DNA from: Rhizorhabdus histidinilytica
Lineage (GTDB): Bacteria > Pseudomonadota > Alphaproteobacteria > Sphingomonadales > Sphingomonadaceae
Direction: 5' to 3'
NCBI RefSeq assembly: GCF_900167915.1
Contig: NZ_FUYM01000005.1
Coordinates: 186,001-250,000 of the forward strand
Length of the DNA: 64,000 bases
Part shown: one piece after another, positions 16,605-26,940 of the stretch
How positions within the stretch are numbered: the stretch's first letter is position 1
Layout of the letters: every line of letters begins with the position of its first letter
Made by a program: the position numbers and the translations under genes
Notes under the pieces: generated by a model
The model's database searches: none
Told to the model about the DNA's origin: nothing
What the model saw: only the letters and a program-made list of their open reading frames with translations

Positions 16605-19600
16605 GCGGGCGCCTCAGGCCGCTCGACCCGCTGCAGCCGCAGCAGCGCGCCGCCTCCGACCCGCGCGAGCTGGTCTGGCTGTCGGCGTCGGCCGGCACCG
16701 GCAAGACCCATGTGCTCACCGCGCGGGTGCTGCGCCTGCTGCTCGGCGGCGCCGCGCCCGAGGCGATCCTCTGCCTCACCTTCACCAAGGCGGGCGCGGC
16801 CGAGATGGCCGAGCGCATCCACCGCCGCCTCGCCCATTGGGCGGGACAGAAGGACGATCGCAAGCTGACCCAGGACCTCACCCGACTGGGCGAGGATGCC
16901 GGGCCCGAGGCGTTGAAGCGGGCGCGGCAATTGTTCGCGCGGGTGCTGGAGGCGCCCGGTGGCGGGCTGCGCATCCAGACCATCCACGCCTTCTGCCAGA
17001 CGCTGCTCGCCGGCTTCCCGGCCGAGGCGGGGCTCACCCCCGGCTTCCGCCCGATCGAGGGGCGCGAGGAGGCCGCGCTCGCCCGCCGCACCCTCGCCGA
17101 CCTGCTCGACGGCGCGGCGCGCGGCGGCGACCATGGCCTGATCCGCGACGTCCAGGCGCTCAGCCTGCGGCTTGGCGAGGGCGGGGCCGAGGCCTATCTG
17201 CTCGACTGCGCCCGCGCGCCCGACGCGCTGGCCGCGCTCGGCGCGCGCGGGGCGATCGAGCCCCGGCTGCGTCACGCCTTCGACGTGCCGCTCGGCGATG
17301 TGGAGGAGGCGATCGAAGCGGCCTGCGCCGGCCTCGACCTCGCCTGTTTCGAGGCGGTCGCCCGCACCAACGCCGCCTGGGGCACCGCGACCGGGCTGCG
17401 CGACGCCGACACGATCGCCGCCTTCCTCGCGGCCGGCCCGGCCTCGCGCGCCGCGATGCTGGAGGAGGTGCTGTTCGTCGTCCTGACGAAGAGCTTCGAG
17501 CCGCGCAAATATGCCGCCGGGCTGCTCAAGGCCGACCCCGGCTATCCCGACCAGTGCGTCCGGCTCGCCGACCAGATCGGTCGGCTGCTCGGCTGGCGCC
17601 ACCGTGCCGCGCTCGCCGCCGCGATCGGCGCGGGCCTGCGCGCCGGCCAGGCCTATGCACAGGCCTATGCCGAGGCGAAGCGCGCCGCCGGGCTGGTCGA
17701 CTTCGACGACCTGATCCGCGCCACCGTCCGCTTGCTCGACGAGCCCGGCATGGGCGACTGGGTGCGCTACAAACTCGACCAGCAGACCGACCATATCCTG
17801 GTCGACGAGGCGCAGGACACCAATGCCGCGCAATGGGCGATCGTCGGCCGGCTCGCCGAGGAATTCTTCGTCGGCGCCGGCGCGCGCGGCGGGGCGCCGC
17901 GCACCATCTTCACCGTCGGCGATTTCAAGCAGGCGATCTTCGGCTTCCAGGGCACCGACCCGGTCGAGTTCGAGCGCGCCCGGCTCGGCTTCGCGATCAA
18001 GGCGCTCCAGGTCGACCGCGAGTTCCTCGACCTGTCGCTCGACCGCAGCTTCCGCTCGGCGCCCGCCGTGCTCGAACTGGTCGACCGGCTGATCGCCGAT
18101 CTCGGCCATGAGGAGATGGGCCTGTTCACCCCGGCCGAGCGCCACGCCGCGCACCATGCGATGCCGGGCCGGGTGACGCTTTGGAAGCCGCTGTCGATCG
18201 AGGAGGCGGCCGACGACGACGGCGAGGAGGGCTTCATCGACGACGCCACCCGCGCCTATGCCGGCCGGCTGGCGAAACAGGTGCGGCGCTGGATCGACGA
18301 GCGGCTGTGGCTGGCGAGCAAGAAGCGCCCGATCCGGCCCGAGGATATATTGATCCTCGTCCGCCGCCGCGCCGACCTCGCCTCGCTGATCGTCGCCCGG
18401 CTCCATGCCGAGAAGGTGCCGGTGGCGGGCGTCGACCGGCTGCGGCTGACCGCGCCGCTCGTCGTCAAGGACCTGCTCGCCGCCGTCCGCTTCGCCGTCC
18501 AGCGCGAGGACGACCTGAGCCTCGCCGCGCTGCTCGTCTCGCCGCTGTTCGGCTGGAGCCAGGAGGAACTCTACCGGGTCGGCTTCGGCCGGCGCGGGCC
18601 GCTGGTCGACGCGGTGCGCGCCAAGGGCGACGCCGCGACCAACGCCGCGCTCGACGAGATCCTCGCCCGCGCCGACTTCACCACCCCCTATCGTTTCCTC
18701 GAGCATCTGCTGACCGGCCCGCTCGACGGCCGCCGCAAGCTGCTGCGCCGGCTGGGCGACGAGGCGCGCGACCCGATCGACGAGCTGCTCGGCGCCGCGC
18801 TCCAGTTCGAAGGGACGGCGACCGCGACGCTCCAGCGCTTCCTCGACTGGTTCGATCGCGGCGACGTCGAGATCACCCGCGATCCCTCCGCCCCGCTCGA
18901 CGCGGTGCGGGTGATGACCGTCCACGGATCGAAGGGGCTGGAAGCGCCGCTCGTCATCCTCGCCGACGCGACCGCCGATCCCGACCTCAGCCCCGACCGG
19001 CGGCTCGACTGGGCGATCGAGGAGGGCGCCGAACCGGTGCCGGTGCTGCGCCCGCGCAAGGCCGAGATGGTCGAGGCGCTGCGCAAGGACGCCGAGGCGC
19101 TCGCCAGGCGCGAGCGGCAGGAACATTGGCGGCTGCTCTACGTCGCGCTGACCCGCGCGCAGGAGCATCTGGTGATCGGCGGCACGCTCGGCATCCGCGC
19201 GCGCGGCGTTCCCCCGGCGTCGAGCTGGTATCAGGCGATCGACCAGGCGATGGCCGGCCTCGGCTGCACGCCCGTCGAAGACCCGCTATGGGTCGAGGCG
19301 CGGCACTATCACGGCTCGGTGGCGGCGACGGGGACGACCGTTCCGGCCCGGCCGAGGCGCGGCGCGCCGGTGCTGGCCGAGCCCGGCTGGCTGCGCTGCC
19401 CCGCCCCGCCCGAGGCGCGCCCTCCGCGCCCGCTCGCGCCCTCGTCGCTCGGGCTCGACGACGTGCCCGATCCGCCGCCGTCGGCGGCGCTGCGCGCAGC
19501 CGCCCGGCGCGGCACGCTGCTCCACGCGCTGTTCGAGCGGCTCCCGGCCATCGATCCCGAGCGCCGCCGCGACGCCGCGCTGCGCTGGCTGCTCGGCTCG

Positions 19601-20029
19601 GCCGGGGTCGAGGAGGAAGCCGCCGCCCGCACTTTGGCCGACGACGCCTGCCGCGTCATCGCCGATCCGCGCTTCGCCGCGATCTTCGGCGCCGACGCGC
19701 TCGCCGAAGCGCCGGTCGCGGCGGTGGTCGCGGGGGAGGTGGTGTCGGGCACAGTCGACCGGCTGCTCGTCGCCGCCGACCGCATCCTCGTCGTCGACTT
19801 CAAGACCGGCCGCCGCGCGCCCGCCGACCTCGCCGCCGTGCCCGACCATCACCTGCGCCAGATGAGCGCCTATGCCGCAGCCCTTGGCGTGATCTTCCCC
19901 GGACGCCCGGTCGCGGCGGCGTTGCTCTACACCGCCGGCCCGACCCTGATCGAGCTGCCCGCCGCCGTGCTGGATGCGCACAAGCCCGGCTTTAGGGGGC
20001 AGGAGCAAAAGCAGGGGCAAGGCCGTTGA
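16601..20029 (+). CDS. addA: Double-strand-break repair helicase-nuclease AddA
   Basis: 1142 aa, UvrD/Rep-type helicase with a C-terminal nuclease. Motif I is SASAGTGKTHVLTARVLRLL; Walker B/motif II is HILVDEAQDTN; motif III-like FTVGDFKQAIFGFQGTDP; motif V VMTVHGSKGLEAPLVILADA; motif VI LLYVALTRAQEHLVIGG. The nuclease site near the end reads RILVVDFKTGRRAP. Partner of AddB, with which it overlaps by 4 nt. trxA follows after 51 bp. Confidence 0.95.
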   Translation: MSGRLRPLDPLQPQQRAASDPRELVWLSASAGTGKTHVLTARVLRLLLGGAAPEAILCLTFTKAGAAEMAERIHRRLAHWAGQKDDRKLTQDLTRLGEDAGPEALKRARQLFARVLEAPGGGLRIQTIHAFCQTLLAGFPAEAGLTPGFRPIEGREEAALARRTLADLLDGAARGGDHGLIRDVQALSLRLGEGGAEAYLLDCARAPDALAALGARGAIEPRLRHAFDVPLGDVEEAIEAACAGLDLACFEAVARTNAAWGTATGLRDADTIAAFLAAGPASRAAMLEEVLFVVLTKSFEPRKYAAGLLKADPGYPDQCVRLADQIGRLLGWRHRAALAAAIGAGLRAGQAYAQAYAEAKRAAGLVDFDDLIRATVRLLDEPGMGDWVRYKLDQQTDHILVDEAQDTNAAQWAIVGRLAEEFFVGAGARGGAPRTIFTVGDFKQAIFGFQGTDPVEFERARLGFAIKALQVDREFLDLSLDRSFRSAPAVLELVDRLIADLGHEEMGLFTPAERHAAHHAMPGRVTLWKPLSIEEAADDDGEEGFIDDATRAYAGRLAKQVRRWIDERLWLASKKRPIRPEDILILVRRRADLASLIVARLHAEKVPVAGVDRLRLTAPLVVKDLLAAVRFAVQREDDLSLAALLVSPLFGWSQEELYRVGFGRRGPLVDAVRAKGDAATNAALDEILARADFTTPYRFLEHLLTGPLDGRRKLLRRLGDEARDPIDELLGAALQFEGTATATLQRFLDWFDRGDVEITRDPSAPLDAVRVMTVHGSKGLEAPLVILADATADPDLSPDRRLDWAIEEGAEPVPVLRPRKAEMVEALRKDAEALARRERQEHWRLLYVALTRAQEHLVIGGTLGIRARGVPPASSWYQAIDQAMAGLGCTPVEDPLWVEARHYHGSVAATGTTVPARPRRGAPVLAEPGWLRCPAPPEARPPRPLAPSSLGLDDVPDPPPSAALRAAARRGTLLHALFERLPAIDPERRRDAALRWLLGSAGVEEEAAARTLADDACRVIADPRFAAIFGADALAEAPVAAVVAGEVVSGTVDRLLVAADRILVVDFKTGRRAPADLAAVPDHHLRQMSAYAAALGVIFPGRPVAAALLYTAGPTLIELPAAVLDAHKPGFRGQEQKQGQGR

Positions 20030-20080
20030 GACTGCCGGCAGGCCCGCTTACATCTGATCCCGTAACCAAGGAGCGTATCC

Positions 20081-20401
20081 ATGCCCACCAAAGCGATCAC
20101 CGACTCGTCCTTCCATGACGACGTCATCAGTGCCGACAAGCCCGTCCTCGTCGATTTCTGGGCCGAGTGGTGCGGTCCGTGCAAGATGATCGGTCCGGCC
20201 CTGGAGGAGATCGCCGACGAGCTCGGCGAGAAGGTGACGATCGCCAAGATCAACATCGACGACAATCCCGACGCCCCCGGCCGCTACGGCGTCCGCGGCA
20301 TCCCGACGATGATCCTGTTCAAGAACGGCCAGCCCACCGCGACCAAGGTCGGCGCCGCGCCGAAGAGCCAGCTCAAGGGCTGGCTGGAAGGCGAGCTTTA
20401 A
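20081..20401 (+). CDS. trxA: Thioredoxin
   Basis: 106 aa, standard thioredoxin length. Active site [13 protein letters not shown] at about residues 28-40, the cis-Pro loop [11 protein letters not shown], and family spacing throughout. Cytosolic dithiol reductant kept reduced by thioredoxin reductase. AAGGAG lies 7 nt before the ATG. It may have its own promoter in the 51-bp gap or be read from addA. A strong hairpin follows the stop. Confidence 0.97.
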   Translation: MPTKAITDSSFHDDVISADKPVLVDFWAEWCGPCKMIGPALEEIADELGEKVTIAKINIDDNPDAPGRYGVRGIPTMILFKNGQPTATKVGAAPKSQLKGWLEGEL

Positions 20402-20409
20402 GCCTCGCT

Positions 20410-20433
20410 CCCTCTCCCGCTTGCGGGAGAGGG
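20410..20433. terminator. Bidirectional hairpin between trxA and the IMPase-family gene
   Basis: Perfect 11-bp stem (CCCTCTCCCGC / GCGGGAGAGGG) with a 2-nt loop, 9 nt after the trxA stop and 8 nt before the reverse-strand IMPase stop. Suits termination from both sides, though no T-run is present. Confidence 0.6.
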
Positions 20434-20441
20434 CCCGATCC

Positions 20442-21239
20442 TCAATCGAACAGCACCGCCCTGGCCAGCGCCCACATCTCGGGCGAACCGGCCGCGATCG
20501 CGCCATGGCGCGGGTCGGCGAGGCGATAGGGCGTGCCGTTGTCGCGGGCGATCATGCCGCCCGCCTCCTCCAGCATCAGTGCCCCGGCCGCATGGTCCCA
20601 GGGGTGGGTCTTCTCGAACAGCGCGATATCGTTGGCACCCAGGATCAGGCGCGGATATTGCTCGCCCGCGCAGCGCGGGATGTCGACGATCTCCAGCACG
20701 CCCTCGGCGCGGCGGCGGACGTCTGCCTGGCGGTCCTCGGGCATGAAATAGGTGGCGATCGCCGCCTTGGGCGGCCCGTCCGAGCGGCGCGCCGTCACCC
20801 GCTCGCCATCGATGAAGCAGCCGCGCCCGCGCGCGGCGTGGACGATGCGGTCGATCACCGGATCGTAGATCCACCCCGCCTCACGCTCCCCGTCGACGGC
20901 GAGGCCGACCATGATCGCGAAGGGGCCGTGTCCTGCGGTGAAATTGTTGGTGCCGTCGAGCGGATCGATGATCCAGGCGACGCCGTCGCCGACCCGGTCG
21001 ACGATCGACGGATCGGCCGCGGCGGCCTCCTCGCCGATGATCCGCGCCTCGGGCAGCAGCCGGCCGAGCGCCTCGCTCAGCCGCGCCTCCGATTCGCGAT
21101 CGACGATCGTGACGAAGTCGCCGGGGCTCTTCTCGGCGAACTGATCGGCGGCAAGCTTGCGGAAGCGCGGCATCATGACCTCGCGGGCGACGCCCTGTAT
21201 CAGGTCGAGCACCGGCCGATAGAGGTCATGCATCGGCAT
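20442..21239 (-). CDS. Inositol-monophosphatase family phosphatase
   Basis: 265 aa. Mg2+-dependent phosphatase fold with the family metal motifs: IIGEEAAAADP, WIIDPLDGTNNFTAGHGPF and, near the end, HPWDHAAGALMLEEAGG. Substrate is not readable from sequence; inositol-1-phosphate, PAP/CysQ-type 3'-phosphoadenosine phosphate, histidinol phosphate and fructose bisphosphate are all used by relatives. No hisN-specific context is present, although a his cluster lies 33 kb away. The ATG overlaps the stop of the upstream GST gene (TGATG). Confidence 0.88.
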   Translation of the reverse strand: MPMHDLYRPVLDLIQGVAREVMMPRFRKLAADQFAEKSPGDFVTIVDRESEARLSEALGRLLPEARIIGEEAAAADPSIVDRVGDGVAWIIDPLDGTNNFTAGHGPFAIMVGLAVDGEREAGWIYDPVIDRIVHAARGRGCFIDGERVTARRSDGPPKAAIATYFMPEDRQADVRRRAEGVLEIVDIPRCAGEQYPRLILGANDIALFEKTHPWDHAAGALMLEEAGGMIARDNGTPYRLADPRHGAIAAGSPEMWALARAVLFD

Positions 21240-21850
21240 CAGCTCAGCGGGATCATGACCGTGTCGGCATAGCCTGGCCGCTGTTGCAGCCGGGCATACC
21301 AGTCGGCGACATGCGGTCGTTCCGGCCGGTCGATGGCGAGCGCGTACCAGCTATGGACATAGACGCCCATCGGGATGTCGCCGATCCCGAAATCGTCGCC
21401 CGACAGCCAGGGCCGCTCGGCCAGCGCCGCGTCGAGGATCGCCATCAGCTCCCCCGCATGCCGGGCCGCCGCCGCGATCTTCGCCGCGTCGCGATCGGCG
21501 GGCGCGGTGCGGACGAGCTGGATGAAGGCGTCCCGCTGCGCCTCGGCATAGCCGAACTGCCAATCCATCCAGCGGTCGGCGAGCGCCCGCGCCCGCAGGT
21601 CGGCGGGCCACAGCGCGGGCGCGTACCTCGCCGCGAGATAGCGCAGGATCGCGTTCGACTCCCACAGCACGAAGCCATCGTCCTCGATCGTCGGAATCAG
21701 CCGGTTGGGGTTCATCGCCAGATAGGCGTCGGTGAAGCCGAAGCTCCCGCCGATGTCGCGTCGCTCGTGCGGGATCCCCGCCTCGACCGCGAGCCACGCG
21801 ACCTTCTTGACGTTGTGCGAGTTGAGGCGGCCCCAGATGATCAGTGACAT
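21239..21850 (-). CDS. Glutathione S-transferase family protein
   Basis: 203 aa. Thioredoxin-like N-terminal domain (LIIWGRLNSHNVKKVAWLAV, NPNRLIPTIEDDGFVLWESN: the Pro-Thr-Ile and ES glutathione-binding positions) and an all-helical C-terminal domain. The SHNVKKV start suggests a Ser as catalytic residue, as in theta/beta-like classes. Substrate unknown. ATG 21850 chosen over 21877 because family homology begins there. It forms a two-gene unit with the IMPase-family gene. Confidence 0.88.
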   Translation of the reverse strand: MSLIIWGRLNSHNVKKVAWLAVEAGIPHERRDIGGSFGFTDAYLAMNPNRLIPTIEDDGFVLWESNAILRYLAARYAPALWPADLRARALADRWMDWQFGYAEAQRDAFIQLVRTAPADRDAAKIAAAARHAGELMAILDAALAERPWLSGDDFGIGDIPMGVYVHSWYALAIDRPERPHVADWYARLQQRPGYADTVMIPLS

Positions 21851-21870
21851 GTGCGCAGGCGCTCCCTTCT

Positions 21871-22004
21871 CCGTCATGCTGAACTTGTTTCAGCATCCAC
21901 CAGGCCATGCCACCCGGCCATGAGGCCCTTGCGGCACGGTCTCTCCCGATCGCGGGGCCTATCCCTGCACGCCGGTGGACCCTGAAACAAGTTCAGGATG
22001 ACGG
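21871..22004. repeat. Intergenic inverted repeat with CTGAACTTGTTTCAG arms
   Basis: Left arm 21871-21901 and right arm 21974-22004 are 31-bp reverse complements with three mismatches; both contain CTGAACTTGTTTCAG on one strand. The unit fills the gap between argJ (ending at 22035) and the GST gene, both on the reverse strand. Confidence 0.7.
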
Positions 22005-22034
22005 TTGCGCCGAGGACGGTCGCCCGCCGCAGCC

Positions 22035-23258
22035 TCAACTCCGATAATCGGCGTTGATCGAGATATAGCCGTGGGTCAGGTCGCAAGTCCAAACCGTCGC
22101 ACGGCCGTTGCCGAGGCCGATGTCGACGCCGATCTCGATCTCGCGTCCCTTGAGATGCGCGGCGACGGGCGCCTCGTCATAGCCCTCGACCGCGAGGCCG
22201 CCGGTCGCCACCTGGGTCGCGCCGAAGCGGATCGACAGCCTGTCGCGCTCGGCCGGCTCTCCCGCCTTGCCGACCGCCATCACCACCCGGCCCCAATTGG
22301 CGTCCTCGCCCGCGATCGCGGTCTTGACCAGCGGCGAGTTGGCGATCGACAGCGCGATGCGGTGCGCGCTGGCGTCGCTCTCGGCGCCCTCGACCGTGAC
22401 CGCGATGAACTTCGATGCGCCCTCGCCGTCGCGGACGACCAGCTGGGCAAGCTCCAGGCAGACCTCGTTCAGCGCCGCCTCCAGCGCATCGGCGCCGGGA
22501 TCGTCCATCGTCTCCAGCCGCGCATGGCCGGCCTTGCCGGTGGCGAAGGCGAGCACGGTGTCGCTGGTCGAGGTGTCGCCGTCGACGGTGATGCAGGAGA
22601 AGCTCCGCGCGTTGGCGCGGTTCAGCATCGCCTGGAGCAGCTCGGGCGCGATCGCGGCGTCGGTGAAGACGAAGCCCAGCATCGTCGCCATGTCGGGCGC
22701 GATCATCCCCGACCCCTTGACGATTCCGACCAGCTCGACCCGGGTGCCGCCGACCATCGCCGAGGCGCGCGCCGCCTTGGCGAAGGTGTCGGTGGTCATG
22801 ATCGTCGCGGCGGCCTCCTCCCAGCTCGCCTCGGGCGCGCGCAGCACCGCGTCGATCCCGGCCTCGGCCTTGTCGATCGGCAGCGGCACGCCGATCACCC
22901 CGGTCGAGGCGACGAACACGTCGGACGGGCGGCAGCCGATCGCGCCCGCCACCCGCGCGGTGATCGCCTCGACCGCGGCGCGGCCGCGATTGCCGGTGAA
23001 GGCATTGCTGTTGCCCGCGTTGACGACGAGCGCGCGCGCCTGGCCGAGCGGCAACGCGGCGCGGCACCATTCGACCTCGGGCGAGGGGCATTTGCTGGTG
23101 GTCGTCACCCCGGCGACGACGGTGCCCTCGTCGAGCGCGGCATAGGTCAGGTCGGCCCGGTCCCAACGCTTGTAGCCCGCGCGCGCCACCGCAACACGCA
23201 CGCCCGCGATCGGCGGCAGATCGGGAAAGGCGGCGGGGGCGAGCGGCGAACGGTCCAT
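22035..23258 (-). CDS. argJ: Bifunctional glutamate N-acetyltransferase / amino-acid N-acetyltransferase
   Basis: 407 aa. ArgJ moves the acetyl group from N-acetylornithine to glutamate, closing the cyclic arginine pathway; many forms also use acetyl-CoA. Self-cleavage occurs before the Thr of the ATML motif, here KGSGMIAPDMATMLGFVFTD. Other family stretches: TTSKCPSPEVEWCR, VVNAGNSNAFTGNRG, VDGDTSTSDTVLAFATG. The ATG has GGAG about 9 nt upstream. Divergent from secA with a repeat between them. Confidence 0.95.
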   Translation of the reverse strand: MDRSPLAPAAFPDLPPIAGVRVAVARAGYKRWDRADLTYAALDEGTVVAGVTTTSKCPSPEVEWCRAALPLGQARALVVNAGNSNAFTGNRGRAAVEAITARVAGAIGCRPSDVFVASTGVIGVPLPIDKAEAGIDAVLRAPEASWEEAAATIMTTDTFAKAARASAMVGGTRVELVGIVKGSGMIAPDMATMLGFVFTDAAIAPELLQAMLNRANARSFSCITVDGDTSTSDTVLAFATGKAGHARLETMDDPGADALEAALNEVCLELAQLVVRDGEGASKFIAVTVEGAESDASAHRIALSIANSPLVKTAIAGEDANWGRVVMAVGKAGEPAERDRLSIRFGATQVATGGLAVEGYDEAPVAAHLKGREIEIGVDIGLGNGRATVWTCDLTHGYISINADYRS

Positions 23259-23338
23259 GGCACAACTCCGGAAAAGACTGGCGCGCTATAGGAGGAGCGG
23301 ATGACGTTTGAAATATGGCGTCTGGAATTCCGTTCCAT

Positions 23339-23429
23339 CGTCATCCCGGCGGAGGCCGGGATCTCGGGAGAGGAGAGAAGAGGTCGAGGCAGGAGCCGCC
23401 CGAGATGCCGGCCTCCGCCGGCATGACGG
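23339..23429. repeat. Intergenic paired-hairpin repeat (CGTCATCCCGGCGG type)
   Basis: Left unit CGTCATCCCGGCGGAGGCCG (23339 onward) and right unit ending GGCCTCCGCCGGCATGACGG (to about 23429) are reverse complements about 30 bp apart, each with an internal hairpin. Same family as 8504, 55583 and 62534. It lies between argJ and secA. Confidence 0.7.
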
Positions 23430-23456
23430 ATTGGGGAAGGCCGCTACGCCCGCGAA

Positions 23457-23485
23457 TTGACGTAATCGGCGGCGACACCTATCTG
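23457..23485 (+). promoter_or_regulatory. Probable sigma70-type promoter of secA
   Basis: TTGACG (23457-23462), a 17-bp spacer and TATCTG (23480-23485) lie 78 bp before the secA start codon, matching the alphaproteobacterial housekeeping pattern. Confidence 0.45.
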
Positions 23486-23562
23486 CACCGGGATCATTTG
23501 CGCGGCGGCCGCGAGGCCGCCTGCGCGCCCTTGTCTCAAGGCCCTTGTCTTAAGGAATGCCC

Positions 23563-26301
<2,739 letters not shown>

Positions 26302-26327
26302 GACCATCCTGAGGCGCGACCGTCGCC

Positions 26328-26699
26328 ATGCATGATCCCATCAAGCGCTGGGGCTGGTTCGCGCTGGGATGGGTGATGGTCGCACTCGGCTTCATCGGGG
26401 CGCTGCTGCCGGTGATGCCGACGACGATCTTCCTGATCCTCGCCGCCGCCTGCTTCAGCCATTCGAGCCCGCGCTTCGAACGCTGGCTGCTCGACCATCG
26501 CTGGTTCGGCCCGCCGATCCGGCGCTGGCGCGAAAATGGCGCGATCCCGCGCAAGGCGAAGATCGTCGCGATCGTCAGCATGGCCGGCGGCTATGGCGTG
26601 CTGCTGGCGACCGCGGCGCCCGCCTTGTGGATTTGCCTGGCCGTCGCGGCGGGGCTGATCGCCTGCGCCGTCTATGTCGCGACCCGGCCCGACGGCTGA
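26328..26699 (+). CDS. YbaN-like DUF454 inner-membrane protein
   Basis: 123 aa with three predicted hydrophobic segments (about 8-40 as a helical hairpin, and 78-118). The stretch LGFIGALLPVMPTTIFLILAAACFSHSSPRFERWLL followed by GPPIRRWRENGAIPRKAKI is the DUF454/YbaN signature. Function unknown; members often neighbour genes for lipid or haem metabolism. It follows secA by 26 bp and may be read through from it. Confidence 0.85.
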   Translation: MHDPIKRWGWFALGWVMVALGFIGALLPVMPTTIFLILAAACFSHSSPRFERWLLDHRWFGPPIRRWRENGAIPRKAKIVAIVSMAGGYGVLLATAAPALWICLAVAAGLIACAVYVATRPDG

Positions 26700-26741
26700 C
26701 CGCCGGGGCGGGCGTCGGACGCTCGGCGGACGGTTCCGCAA

Positions 26742-26756
26742 TTAACGAAAGTTTAC
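26742..26756. promoter_or_regulatory. CtrA-like binding site (TTAA-N7-TTAC)
   Basis: TTAACGAAAGTTTAC fits the CtrA consensus TTAA-N7-TTAAC over both half-sites. It stands about 136 bp before the first possible coding base of the hybrid kinase gene, in the only AT-rich stretch of this gap. A single match could be chance. Confidence 0.4.
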
Positions 26757-26940
26757 ATCAATCGCTTTCCCTTAAGCTCTTTCTGTAACTAAAAGGCCGC
26801 AGGGCAGGCACCTGGGGCCAGATTCTTTCGGGCGACCCCGCCGGGAGGATCACGTTCCAGCCGAGGGGAGCAGGTCGATTTCGCTTGAGAGTACAGCCGA
26901 GGCCAACCGCCTGCTGACGCTTGCCGAATCGCTCGCCGGC

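Noticed and set aside
16535-19168. 877-codon reverse frame opposite addA
   Set aside because: Shadow of addA: compositionally biased, no recognisable domain, and no ribosome site.
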